Notes: generated by a model not told the origin, from the letters alone. A DNA stretch of 64,000 bases from Druceiella hillmani (GCA_039881145.1 JAYKKI010000023.1:4130501-4194500); one strand, 5' to 3'. Numbered from the stretch's first letter, positions 47,070 through 60,064 are shown. Translations and numbers: made by a program.

Positions 47070-48432
47070 TATATTTCCATTTATACGATACGAGTGTCAT
47101 TTTACAAGAAGAAAATCCGTTTATATTGATGATCAGTATTTTTCTTAATGCAATATAATTACCGAAAATTTTAAATGTAATTATTTACGAGAAAATGTTG
47201 AAAATAAAAAAATATTTTATGCTGAATTATTACATAATGGAAATCCAGATTATAGAATTTGTCTAGAAAATCTGAGAACATTTGGACAACCCTAGATTTG
47301 CGCAAAATGATTTAGAGTTTAATGCCGTCAAATATCGTCATTCAAATGACGATAATGTTATCAGTGAGCAAAGTGATAGATAAGCTACCTTAGAATATTT
47401 AGGTAACAGAATATTTACTGTTTTGCTTAATTTATGATGACTCGGATCATTAATGGATGATGATGCACAATAACTCCTGTTTTAAATCTGCTGACTGCTA
47501 CAGGCATAACATAATTTCAAGCAATTTGGCAAAGAAACCGATAACATTATATTAGGAATCGCTTATTCGTTAGCTATATAATTATTATTATTTTCAAAAC
47601 TGTCCTAAAATTCTTCTTTGGCTGGTCAAAGTATCGGCTGCAACGGTTGTCTTTACCCAAATGATATATTGTAATGTCGCTATCAAGTTTTAATATTGTT
47701 TGAAATGTTCGCGGAATAGGGAATATGCATGTAATTTTTTTTATATTTTCAAATTAATTCACTTTAATTAAGGTCACCTTAATGTAAGTATGTTTTATTT
47801 GGATCGCCAGTATGATTTCAGTCAATTATAAGCGAGTTTTTGTATTGAACACCAAACACACAAGCAGTAGAAATCTGTGTACAAAGACTAGTTTACAAAA
47901 TTTTAATCCGACTTTAATTTTTTACGTTAAGAAAAAGACTATATAATACATAAAAGCTTCAAAAATACATAAAAGCTTTAACTGAAACGCCAAAATACAT
48001 AAAAGCTTTAACTGAAACGTAACGAACTTATTGGATGTAAATAAAATTACATATAAATTAATGAAATATAGACAGTATGCAGCCATCTTTTTAAAAGGTT
48101 ATAGGTTATGTTTACTGCTTTCTATCTGTGAGTGTATGTATGCATAAAAACGTACATAATGTATGTTTATAAATCATGTATTAAAACAGTTACCTTGCTG
48201 TTTTCATTTTCTTTGATTTGACCGCAGAGGGCGTAAAACCTGGATTTGTAGCAAAATCAACATCAATGATAAATTTCATCATGAATGCATTTATTCTATC
48301 CGATTGAGCTTTCAGAAAACCACCTTCTGTTATCGTTCTAGACGATTCTTAATCTCACTATTGTATTAAAAATGCATTATTGAATATATTTGGCGTTAAT
48401 TTTGTAGAAATTCAAATAGACAGTATGCAGCT
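47070..48432. other. non-coding DNA, small repeats only
   Basis: Positions 47943-48020 carry three copies of 'ATACATAAAAGCTTTAACTG'-type repeats. Positions ~47300-47460 share ordered blocks ('CAAATGACGATAATGTTATC', 'ATTAATGG') with ~52840-52995, indicating a weak dispersed repeat. No gene is seen. Confidence 0.45.
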
Positions 48433-48521
48433 AATTAAATGAAACTACGTGATGTAGTATTATATCTACTATGAAGAAGTCTAAGTAGACATAATACTAC
48501 ATCACGTAGTTTCATTTAATT
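48433..48521. repeat. 31-bp perfect (about 37-bp imperfect) inverted repeat
   Basis: AATTAAATGAAACTACGTGA... (48433-48463) is the exact reverse complement of 48491-48521. The pairing extends inward by 6 bp with one mismatch, leaving a ~15-nt loop. Length and shape resemble a pre-miRNA or a foldback MITE; the sequence cannot decide which. Confidence 0.8.
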
Positions 48522-48822
48522 GTGAAAAATGCATTAGTTATGTAAAATATTGCAAAAACACTATTTTTCCTCGTCAAACACAATAAACGCCACACAAATG
48601 TTAACAATTCGATCTTGTTTATATATCGCCTGTACTCATGTTTCGTTCTAACCAATAGTACTACTGCGTTTCGACAATTTGAATTTTCCTCGCACAATTT
48701 GCACTTTTTATTAATAGATTTATTCAATTAAAAAGGAATTATTTAAGAAAATAATGATTTAGATGCAATGTTCGGTTGATAAATAATTAGAAAAAAAAAA
48801 TATTTGAACCAAATATAAATTA

Positions 48823-50898
48823 CATGCATATTTGATATTGCTCGTTCTTTCGATTAATTTACAAATGTGCAATTTGTAACCTCATATTTGGTATTGCTCG
48901 TTCTTTCGATTAATTTACAAATGTGCAATTTGTAACCTCATATTTGGTATTGCTCGTTCTTTCGATTAATTTACAAATGTGCAATTTGTAACCTCATATT
49001 TGGTATTGCTCGTTCTTTCGATTAATTTACAAATGTGCAATTTGTAACCTCATATTTGGTATTGCTCGTTCTTTCGATTAATTTACAAATGTGCAATTTG
49101 TAACCTCATATTTGGTATTGCTTGTTCTTTTGATTAATTTACAAATGTGCAATTTGTAACCCTATATTTGGTATTGCTTGTTCTTTTGATTAATTTACAA
49201 ATGTGCAATTTGTAACCTCATATATGGTATTGCTTGTTCTTTTGATTAATTTACAAATGTGCAATTTGTAACCTCATATTTGGTATTGCTTGTTCTTTTG
49301 ATTAATTTACAAATGTGCAATTTGTAACCCTATATTTGGTATTGCTTGTTCTTTTGATTAATTTACAAATGTGCAATTTGTAACCTCATATATGGTATTG
49401 CTTGTTCTTTTGATTAATTTACAAATGTGCAATTTGTAACCTCATATTTGGTATTGCTTGTTCTTTTGATTAATTTATAAATGTGCAATTTGTAACCTCA
49501 TATTTGGTATTGCTTGTTCTTTTGATTAATTTACAAATGTGCAATTTGTAACCTCATATATGGTATTGCTCGTTCTTTCGATTAATTTACAAATGTGCAA
49601 TTTGTAACCTCATATTTGGTATTGCTTGTTCTTTTGATTAATTTACAAATGTGCAATTTGTAACCCTATATTTGGTATTGCTTGTTCTTTTGATTAATTT
49701 ACAAATGTGCAATTTGTAACCTCATATATGGTATTGCTTGTTCTTTTGATTAATTTACAAATGTGCAATTTGTAACCTCATATTTGGTATTGCTTGTTCT
49801 TTTGATTAATTTACAAATGTGCAATTTGTAACCCTATATTTGGTATTGCTTGTTCTTTTGATTAATTTACAAATGTGCAATTTGTAACCTCATATATGGT
49901 ATTGCTTGTTCTTTTGATTAATTTACAAATGTGCAATTTGTAACCTCATATTTGGTATTGCTTGTTCTTTTGATTAATTTATAAATGTGCAATTTGTAAC
50001 CTCATATTTGGTATTGCTTGTTCTTTTGATTAATTTACAAATGTGCAATTTGTAACCTCATATTTGGTATTGCTTGTTCTTTTGATTAATTTACAAATGT
50101 GCAATTTGTAACCTCGTATTTGGTATTGCTTATTCTTTTGATTAATTTACAAATGTGCAATTAGTAACCTCATATTTGGTATTGCTTGTTCTTTTGATTA
50201 ATTTACAAATGTGCAATTTGTAACCTCATATATGGTATTGCTTGTTCTTTTGATTAATTTACAAATGTGCAATTTGTAACCTCATATATGGTATTGCTTG
50301 TTCTTTTGATTAATTTACAAATGTGCAATTTGTAACCTCATATTTGGTATTGCTTGTTCTTTTGATTAATTTACAAATGTGCAATCTGTAACCTCATATA
50401 TGGTATTGCTTGTTCTTTTGATTAATTTACAAATGTGCAATTTGTAACCTCATATATGGTATTGCTTGTTCTTTTGATTAATTTACAAATGTGCAATTTG
50501 TAACCTCATATTTGGTATTGCTTGTTCTTTTGATTAATTTACAAATGTGCAATTTGTAACCTCATATTTGGTATTGCTTGTTCTTTTGATTAATTTACAA
50601 ATGTGCAATTTGTAACCTCATATATGGTATTGCTTGTTCTTTTGATTAATTTACAAATGTGCAATTTGTAACCTCATATTTGGTATTGCTTGTTCTTTTG
50701 ATTAATTTACAAATGTGCAATTTGTAACCTCATATATGGTATTGCTTGTTCTTTTGATTAATTTACAAATGTGCAATTTGTAACCTCATATTTGGTATTG
50801 CTTATTCTTTTGATTAATTTACAGATGTGCAATTTGTAACCTCATATTTGGTATTGCTTGTTCTTTTGATTAATTTACAAATGTGCAATTTGTAACCC
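48823..50898. repeat. 56-bp satellite array, about 37 units
   Basis: The unit is CCTCATATTTGGTATTGCTT + GTTCTTTTGATTAATTTAC + AAATGTGCAATTTGTAA, very uniform over 2.1 kb. Each unit holds an inverted repeat TTACAAAT-GTGCA-ATTTGTAA. Variants are ordered. The first five units carry GCTCGTTCTTTCG, the rest mostly GCTTGTTCTTTTG. Start variants CCTCATATTT, CCCTATATTT and CCTCATATAT recur as triplets, and a 9-unit block (49103-49606) is repeated at 49607-50110. There are no unique spacers, so this is not a CRISPR-like array. Confidence 0.97.
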
Positions 50899-52139
50899 CT
50901 TTGAATAATAGACATTTTTTGTTACACATATTTGGAGGGTGACAGACAATTCGACGTATTACCTAGATTTGAATATTTTATGTATCTTTGACGTGATCTT
51001 ACAAGTATTGTGTTATTTTTTTAAATTAATTAGTATTTTATTCTAATTAATTTGAGCGATCCTCTATGCAATCAAAATACCATGCATCACTGTATCCAAA
51101 CAAGGGTAGCAAAGCACTTATTAAGAGTTAATTTTAGTTTAAATTCAAATAAATTATTGTAGTCGCACTGAAGTATATTTTGTAAAAAATTCTGCATCAA
51201 ATAATGTTATTCACTTTAGCTACAAGCTTTTATTTGAACCAATTAGCGGACTCTAGTCCTTCATAATACAATAATAAAAAAGTAAGTTACTTTATTTTTA
51301 GTTTCATGTCGAGAAGTGTAAATATAAATAGAAATCAGTCTTTAATTCTACACTTGTGACGTTTTACAAAAAAAATAATTATTACTCTTAATTCGAAATG
51401 TTTTTATGCTTAAATGCTTCTGCATATTTGCGTAAAGTCCATAACTATGTACCAGGTTTTTAAAGTCTGTCGATTAATGATTCGATAGTTATATTGTATT
51501 TCTATAATTTTAAGTAAAGGAATTCTAAGAATAAACTGTACTCAATGATTACAACCTAAAATAATCCAGCAACCACTACAACTTGATAAAAATATCAAAT
51601 CACCTTGATACGCACTACACCAATATTAGCTGATAGTCATCAGTAATCATATTTTTGTTAATTAACTGTACGGCGCTGTTTACGCGAGAAAAATATCGAT
51701 AATAGCCAAATGTAAAGGAGACTTATTGGAATCGAGATTTTTCATATATTAGGTTTAGAATTAGAATCGAGATTTTTCATATATTAGGTTTAGAATTGTC
51801 ACAAAATTTTACCAAAAAGTACTTCTATAGCAAGCAAGACATAATAAAGAAGATGTTTATCGTTTATACAGTTTATTGTAGATATTAAACTGGGTATAAC
51901 ATGTTAAGGAACTGTATGAAAATTTTAAACCACTTGTGAAAAAATCGCTGTCAAAGTTTTTTTTGCAGAGAAGTGCTTTAAATTGAACGCTTGAAACATT
52001 GCTTGCCATAATTATAGCCTTGTTATTTATTAGTTTAAAAAAAATCAGCCAAACTCTTAAATATAAAATTATATCGTTTAAGCCAAAGAGCTCGGTTGAT
52101 TCTTTGGCTTTTCCTCTCAAATGATGCCCCACATGATAT
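50899..52139. other. non-coding DNA with one 37-bp tandem duplication
   Basis: 'GAATCGAGATTTTTCATATA' + 'TTAGGTTTAGAATT' occurs twice head to tail at 51729-51797. The minus-strand frame 51857-52132 shows no recognisable domain. Otherwise nothing is recognised. Confidence 0.5.
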
Positions 52140-52680
52140 ATGAAATTAAAAATATATATATATTTACCCCTTCTTTAATTCTTATATTTAAAAAAATTAG
52201 TGGGGTAAATTCATAATTTTAGCTGGAGTAAATTCATAATTTTAGGTGGAGTAAATTCATAATTTTAGCTGGAGTAAATTCATAATTTTAGGTGGAGTAA
52301 ATTCATAATTTTAGATGGAGAAAAATAATGAAGGAAGAACATATTTTTTCCTATATTTTTCAGCATACTTTTGAAGACATACTACTTGAAATTGTAATAA
52401 AAATATATTATTGAACCCTTATAACTAGTCCTTTCAACTAACCTTTTACACTATAATATACATAATAAAAAAAAATCGACTACTTAGTTTGCAGTTTTAA
52501 AATTTCCAAATTAATATTTTTGAGTTTTAGCTAATAAAATATGTGCGCGTTAATATATTTTATTACTACACCAAAGTCAAGTTTTCTGAAGAAAACGGCC
52601 GTGACAGAGAGGCGGGCAGGCAAGTGAATGATTTTGTGAGATTTCCGTTTTTTCTATTGAGGTAAAATACATTAAAAATA
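52140..52680 (+). repeat. dispersed repeat family R1, copy 4
   Basis: It contains the R1 order: a tract of 'TTATAACTAGTCC', 'CGACTACTTAGTTTGCAG', 'TTCTGAAGAAAACGGCCGTG', then 'GATTTTGTGAGATTTCCG' and an A-rich end. A 23-bp minisatellite inside it is listed separately. Confidence 0.6.
52201..52315. repeat. 23-bp minisatellite, 5 copies
   Basis: TGGAGTAAATTCATAATTTT + AG(C/G) repeats five times, with the last base alternating C, G, C, G, A. Confidence 0.93.
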
Positions 52681-54639
52681 TAACTTGTAAAAATATAGTA
52701 AATATTTGCATTATTCGACGCTTAAACGTAATAATGTTGTTCTAAATCTGGACAATAATTATTCATTAAAAAATTTTAAAAGTTGCAAGAAATTGCAACC
52801 CTATGCCTATTACAGAGTATTACGCAACATATTTAAACGTCACTACCGTTACTCGAATCATAATCCAAATGACAACAACGTTATCCAAAAAAAGTAACAA
52901 ATAAGCAACTAACAAAATTGGTTGAATATGCCTTTGAGAGTTCAGACAAATGGCTATTAATTTCCTTAATGTTTTAGGTCAGAGTTATTAATGGCAACGT
53001 TTATTTCTGCAAAAAATAAAGACGGCGTATTAAATGAAAATTATAGATACAGAACAGTTACAAACATCTCATTAATTATTGGTCTCTACAAAAGACTATT
53101 TAGTAGATATTAAGTATGTCATGGTTACATGATATTAACTCAGTTCTTTGTTTCAAATAAAAAGGTAACAACGTGAAGAACGAACGAACCATGAAACTAT
53201 TTAAAAATTAATAAACGAGGATGTCAAAGGCTGTTAAATACTAAACAACGGCGTAGCAGCAATTCTCCAAGGCTATTCAACAAGATGGATGGTATTCCGT
53301 ATGTATTCGGAGAAGTCTTCGTCTAATCGCAGTTAATAGTATATTTAGTAACAAGGGTAAATTCACTTAGACCGGTGTTGTCCTGACGTTGACAATATGC
53401 TATCAAAAACTAAGTAATATCAATTCTTGAACTTAGAACAAAATTTCTAGGTTATAATACCAAAAGGATTTCCCATAACATTTATTCCAACTTGTAGCAA
53501 ATATTAATTATGAGATTGATAGGATGACGTAGGATATTTAATGTCATTTCACATGTTATATGTGCAGCAAGTTAGGTTAGAACAGAAGCAAGTCTATACT
53601 AAGTAGTTCTCATAAAAGCTTAGATTATATGCAGGTATTAAATCACACATTCAAAATTATAGGCGCAAAAGGAAATTAATTAAATAATTGTCATTAAATA
53701 TGTGCGTATTATGAGCTTTCTAATAAGAGCGTTATTGGCTATGAGTTTCAGATAATTGGTAAGTCGACATAGTTTTGTGACATAATTGGCTTGTTTTCTT
53801 AGTCAAATTGACATACGTTAACTTGTTCGTTGCGGACCAACCATTTATAGTAACAAAAATTGGTATTATTCAAGTAAATTTAGAAATAATACAATTAGAA
53901 AAACAATTTAAATTTTTCAAAAAATGGCTTGGGAAATATAAACGGGAGAGCAAAATTTTATATTTTGATATATGTAGCCAGTAAGACGCTGAACAAAAAA
54001 TTAGTGAACAGTTTTACATTTAGTTGCGCGAATACCGTACGTATGTATTAAATAGTTGTTAACTAACTGTAAAGTAACAATAATGAATTTCAATCGGATA
54101 ATATTCTGGTGACGGGTGAAGAATTTAATAAATGTATTTCTATAAAAATATTCAACCGACTTCAAATATCTACCGAATAAGAAGCGCACTGAAAAGTATA
54201 CAATATTGAAGAATGTTATCAGTTGGAAATTTTGCGGTAGAATATCGTTTCCGAACATAAATAAATTTGCAAAGTACTACTACTGCTAAGGTTTTTGAAA
54301 TCGGGGCCAAGGACGCTTCTCTTTCTCTCACACGTACATGCACACAAATACACTGATGAATGCCTCATTTAATTTGGCACCGACTCCAGTTTTAGTGCCT
54401 ATCTCATCCTATGTCACCCAGAATATCGCGAACATACGATGAATTCAACATCGATACTATCTCATTTATTGAAATCGGAAGTTTGCGGATTCATATATCC
54501 TATATCTACATACAAAAATGTCTTTATACATATACATACACATACATACATACATATATACGGATATATAAGCCACATTCTCTTTTTTGGTTTTACCGTA
54601 GTGAGTTAGTGCTTCAAGCCTTTATATACAGCCTATATG
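52681..54639. other. non-coding DNA, no gene seen
   Basis: No gene is recognised. Positions ~54155-54315 belong to the 'CCGACTTC' dispersed repeat also at ~39808-40000. Frames 52706-52897, 54001-54258 and 54411-54707 have no recognisable domains. Confidence 0.45.
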
Positions 54640-54905
54640 TTTACTGTCATTCTGGTCATTTCATTCCTTTGTATATATTTTTACATACATACTTACGTAT
54701 CTACTAATATTCTAGTTGTTATATGCCTTTTTACTTATATATACTTATAAATCTACCTGCCTAGTAATGTTTAGTAACTTCATGCATTTGTTTATACCTG
54801 TACATACTTATCTAGCAAACTACTAAGATCTTAGTTGCTACATACCTTTGTATGTATGTTTACGTATTTACCTACCTATTTACTTTGTTACTTTCTTGTT
54901 TACAT
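54640..54905. repeat. decayed array, reverse complement of the 35.7-36.2 kb array
   Basis: Recurrent 'CTTTGTATATATTTTTACAT', 'ACGTATCTACTAATATTCTA' and 'CATGCATTTGTTTATACCTG' blocks read, on the other strand, like the 'TAGTAGGTAAGTATGTACA' blocks at 35.7-36.2 kb. Confidence 0.5.
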
Positions 54906-56199
54906 CAAGACAAGTGAAATTTGATGGGTACTCCTTATTACTGAATTGTTACTATCACCCTATTACGACTCTAAGATATGATTTCGGACTCTATGATATT
55001 AAGAAATTAGGATTTGCCTAATTTGTTAAAGAGCAAATTTGCATTGCCCTTAGTCGGGTCTTATTAGATTATCATTAGAATTACATCATCCAAACTCGAT
55101 TACAGCATCTATGTCGTTATTTGAGAAATTCTATGGTAAATTTCAATGACCATGGTTCACCACCTGATAGTAAACTAATTTCCATTTTAATTTTTCCTTG
55201 TAACACGTTTGCCTCGCGTATAATGCCGCAATGTTTTGTACTCTTTCAATTGTTTTGTTTTCGATTAGCTAATAATGAAATAGTTTGTAGGTGGCTTCAT
55301 GGAATATTTATCTCACATTATTAAACAGTTGATCACGGCATGTGGGCCGTAATGAGAGTCCTTATCTCAGTTATATCTAGCTTACTTATGTGGTTATATG
55401 AATTGTATCGCAGGACACGAGTATGTGAATAGATTTTACGTGGAAATAGGAAAATCATAATTTAGTCATGTTTTGGTAAGTACATGTGTGTAAAAGAACC
55501 GAAATATGCTAGGTGGTACATTTGAGAAACAAGGAAGAATTCGATTATCGATTGGGAAATGTATTTTAAATTCCTCTCGGGTAAATACCCTTTCACAAAT
55601 AGGTCTTATAGAAATTTAAACACTATTATGTGTTGTTTAGAAAACTACCGTAATGATATTCTGTAATTTCATCCCTGAAGGATGCATGGATCTTAGAAAT
55701 GTATGTTTATCTCACTCTAAGCTAATCATTTACGTACGTATGACGTTAGTCGACGTTATTACAAATAACGCGCATCCGAATGGTTAAACATTGTAGCATT
55801 GCACGGCGGTACACAGTCCTAGAGCGGGCGGTTAAAAATAGATAATTCGGAAATAACGCATTATATTTGTATTAAAACGATTGAAAATAATAAAAGAAAG
55901 TGTCATTTACTTAATTTATTATATTACACAACGTATTTATTAATAATTTGATTACAAATGACAAGAAAAAGAAAATTGAAGTGTATTTAAAAAATGGTAC
56001 ATTTCTAGGTTTAGGTTAATTAATATTAAGCACAAATAATTGCAAAAATTTTAAATAAACTGACAGTGATGTCTACTATCCTTAAACAAACTTACTATCC
56101 TTAAATTAACGTGAATAATTAATAAAAAAGCGACATTAAAATTGAGAAAAACTCTGATTTTTTAAGCAGGATAATTTAATTACACTCAGATATTCTTAC
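54906..56199. other. non-coding DNA, no gene seen
   Basis: No coding region or element is recognised. The frame 55121-55324 is short and featureless. Confidence 0.45.
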
Positions 56200-58060
56200 A
56201 AAAACGATTACAAGATTTGCTAAACTATTAACAAACTGAATACCTGACTATTCGAAAAACTCTTTTTCTTTCAGGGAAGCTTTCATAGACTGGTAACGAA
56301 AGGGTTTGATTGTAACATGATTCTATTCATTAAATCGGTATTAGTTAGTTTCCGAGCCATTTTTCGAGCATTGTCTCGTCTAAATGCTTTCAAATGTTTG
56401 TTGTTAGCTTCGGCAGCGTCTTCAGATAATTTTCCGATATATACTATTGCATGCTTTACAATTTATGAGCCATGTAATAGTACTTTGTGGAAGAAAGCTG
56501 GGAGATTGTGCAATCGATATTCTTGTACCAAAAGTCGCGCGGTTCCCAAATCGAATTTACTACATGACTTCGCATTGATATTGTATCCCAAAGATAAAGC
56601 TTATAAAATGTACAAAAAAACAGTTAATTAAAGTTCTGTTTAAGTCTGTGATTTTGGCTGAAACATATGAAATTGAAAAATAATTTTCTCCTAATATTTC
56701 CATCGTTCGATGGCCCGCTTCCGTCACTTCGTGGTTTATCTGTATTTAGGCCTAATTGAGACCTAAACTTATTTCAAACGTACAATATCTTATGAGCTAA
56801 CATTTTTTTATCATCGTTTGACTTAACCTACCAATTTTTAAAATCTATTCTATAAGAAAGGTAAAGGAAAAACTCAAAGAAACGAATCCACGAATGTAGA
56901 GATGACAAATCCCTTTCTTTTCGCAAGTAACATGTCATTGATTTCTTTGGGCGGGCCACAAATATAACACCAAGCAGATGATGTTCCATTCAACACACTA
57001 CAAATTTTACAATCGACCATAGTCACTTGCAAAGAATACTGGATGTAAAACCAGTTAGTCTAATGTGAATATTTTCGAAAAAAAAGGAAGCTATCTGTTT
57101 TTCAAAGTAAGATTCCTCATTCTTAGATACAGTAGAACTATCCTTGACAAATTGGAAACGAATGGGTTTACAGTATTTAGTAGAAGAGTGGCGCTTTTTC
57201 TACAAAAGGTTGCTTTCACTATCTGAATTTGCTAAACTAGAATCCGTGAAAGACACTTTTTGCGAAGCGAAGCGAGTACACAGATTTGTACTCGCTATGA
57301 CCCGTACTTTCGTCAAAACTCTATTTCCCAATTACAGTTAAATTAACTAACTCTACTGGAATACTATTTAAAACAAATTTATCTGACTTTAAGATCTACG
57401 AAGTTGTGTGATCTAATAAATTTTGCAACTTGATCTCAGCTTTTCATTTCGTCACTACCATATTTGCTAGGATATCACTGTTTCTTAGCTTTCAAAACAC
57501 TCTAATGATGGCAAAAGTTTACTAGAATTCTTATTATTAACAATTATCAACAAATAGTGATGTTTTGTAAGCTTAGCCTCCACAAAAAGTGAAAAAACTT
57601 CATCCGCATTAGTATTTGTTGATAATGACGCATCCGAATTGTTGGATAATGCACTAACTGCTGAGTCCTCAACCTGAGATAATTCTGTTATCTGTTTACA
57701 TTTCGATCTTTTGCTAAGAGCACTAAAATTCTTCCATGGTCAAATGCGACTAGGTTGAGCTAAATCACATTCGGATTTACATTGCTCATCAGTTGTTGCT
57801 AATTCAATACACTCAGTGACACAAAACCAATCACCTTACTTTTTAAACATTTTCGATCTATTACAGTTTACAGGCATATAGTACTCGTCGACATTTTTAC
57901 ACAAATTAAGAACACGTTTATCTTAAGGACTAATGTCTATATTCTCTACATAATCAAAGTTTTCTAAAGGCACTGATAACATAAGTTCGTGTTTTTCTTT
58001 AGTATGTCGTTTTATTGAATTCCATAACTCAAAGAAATAAGTCCTATTAAAGAAGCACTA
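56200..58060 (-). pseudogene. Transib/RAG1-core-like transposase pseudogene
   Basis: On the minus strand, starting near 58060, broken frames read in order: FVEAKLTKHHYLLI (~57560); VDCKICSVLNGTSSAWCYIC (~57000, a CxxC pair as in the zinc-binding region of this family); LHSWIRFFEFFLYLSYRIDF (~56880); LGLNTDKPRSDGSGPSNDGN (~56720); and LSEDAAEANNKHLKAFRRDN then ARKMARKLTNTDLMNRIM (~56340-56430). The blocks SNDGN..R and SE...E..NK..(K)FRR.NAR resemble RAG1 'MNGNFARKL' and '[20 protein letters not shown]', the region of the third catalytic residue. Transposases of this type are found in arthropods and other invertebrates. About ten stops and several frameshifts are present and the element ends were not found. 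The family call is from remembered motifs and should be tested. Plus-strand frames here (56317-56631, 57144-57341) are shadows. Confidence 0.72.
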
Positions 58061-58209
58061 CAGTGAATTATCTGAAAATTAAAACAAACCGTTTAATAAA
58101 CATCGTAAAAATCTCGTAGACATGCTACGAAAAATGTATGCTACAAGTTAACATAAAGAGACGTAGCACTCAGGCTATGCCAGACTATGTTCGTTCACGT
58201 AGTTTACAT

Positions 58210-58225
58210 TAGACTATACACAGAT

Positions 58226-58276
<51 letters not shown>
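58210..58276. repeat. (TA)n microsatellite
   Basis: A pure TA tract of about 66 bp, just upstream (in minus-strand sense) of the Transib-like relic. Confidence 0.95.
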
Positions 58277-58279
<3 letters not shown>

Positions 58280-60003
58280 ATATTACAACAAGTGTGCAAT
58301 AGTGCTAAATACTGTGCGACCAAGAGAAATCAAAGTTATGCATTTTTATCTCAAATTATAATTAACCTTCGTACCACTAAAATATTACAAATACTACAAA
58401 ACATATAAAATTAAAATACATTGAATATTACAATACACACCTCGACATTGGATTTCCATGTCATAAACACAAAATAAATAAACAAATACCGGGAAATGTT
58501 ATTGTAAAGATAAGTCATTGATAAGCGCGCGGTAATGAGTTGTAGTATATACAACGCGCCGCACTTCAGAGGTCAAGCAAGTGAAAAACGATTAGCAGCG
58601 GTGGTATTTATGTTTTCGGGTGGTTTGTTTACCGTACTAATTAGTGAGGTAGTTAGAAGTGAGAATTTCAGGTATTGATTTTTTTATTTATGGCCTACGG
58701 ATGGAACCACCGGCATTGGGTCGAGCGTATTTTATCAAAAAGGTTGTCTTAATTCTAAAATTATTTATATTAGAGCTTTCAGAAATATATGTGATGGAGA
58801 ATAAATTTGTTTTATATTTTCATTTTAATTTATTGTTAAACGAAAATTATCGCGTATGTTTTAAGTTCAACTTAAGAGTTAAAAGTTATTTTTCTGGTCG
58901 GACTTTTTTATATTTCTGAAATTCACAAAGATGGCATTTTCTTAAATAATCGCATTTATTTCCAGTTAATTTTTTTCTTTTATACAGCATAATATGGAAA
59001 GTTTCTGAAGTTTTTAACCGTGTAACCCAGCTAACTCCACTTTTGGACTAATATGACATGTATATATCCATATACTACCCTACACACTACTACATGTATA
59101 TACTACCCTCTATTAAACATGTACAACAAACAAATCAATGTGATTCAAATAGGTTTGCTAAATCCACGATTGCTGCTATTTTGTACAGTGTAACGATTAA
59201 CGATATAATGATATAATTCAAACGATATGATGATCATTCGCGATATAATGATCATTCGCGAATGCGAGTTCAAACATTCGGTAGTCGGGAATGCAAATGC
59301 ATATTTATAAATATGGCGTCGTTTGGCTATGATAAAACGATCATTCCCAGCAAACGAATATTTAGTGGAGCTGGTCATATTTATACTGTTAAGTGAAACA
59401 GACAGTAAGGAGAAAAGGCATCAAAGCTTTTATTTTTGAAATTTTATTTTTCGTTGTACCAATTTCTTTACTAGGTGATAGACATTTTATTTTTATTCTA
59501 ATTAGTAAAAGAAAGGATATTAAAAAAATTGTTTATTTACTTAGTTGAAATAAAAATTGAATTTGTGTTTAAAATAATGTTTGTTGTTATCATAAAAAGT
59601 TGAGAATTTTAATGTTGTTTAATGATATGATATAATGATATAATTTGCTGTTATGGTGAATAATTTGTAGCAGTATTTTGTTTAAGAAAAGATTTAGTTT
59701 TCTTTCAAAATTATTGTATAGATAAGATAAATAACTAACAATGGTGATTTTCGATATTCGATATTTGGTTGTATTTAACAAAACAGGCTGTAGCAAGCTA
59801 CGCATTAGCCAAGATACAATAATCCCTTCCTTAGGTATAACTTCCCCAAATGGAATAGAACTCTATCCATACCACCGTCTAGCGTTCTTTATAGAATTGG
59901 GACATTGATTTATCTGCAGAGTACATATCTACCTGTAGATTAGCAAAAAAATACCTGCATACAAAGGATAATAACGGAAAGAAAGAACACGTTTTTTATA
60001 CTG
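58277..60003. other. non-coding DNA, no gene seen
   Basis: Only short frames occur. A ~19-bp tandem 'GATATAATGATCATTCGCGA'-type repeat lies at ~59220-59262. Nothing else is recognised. Confidence 0.45.
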
Positions 60004-60064
60004 GACATATTGGATATTGAACTTTTTTCTTAGATCTCCAAAAAAGTTCAATATCCAATTTGTC
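60004..60064. repeat. 25-bp hairpin with one mismatch
   Basis: Positions 60009-60028 (ATTGGATATTGAACTTTTTT) pair exactly with 60040-60059. The stem extends outward to 60004 and 60064 with a single mismatch. The loop is 11 nt (CTTAGATCTCC). Confidence 0.8.

Noticed and set aside
48823..50898. CRISPR-like regularly spaced repeat array
   Set aside because: The whole 56-bp unit repeats without unique spacers and the context is eukaryotic; it is a satellite.
56317..57341. Plus-strand frames of 104 and 65 codons
   Set aside because: The minus strand carries the recognisable Transib-like blocks across the same interval.
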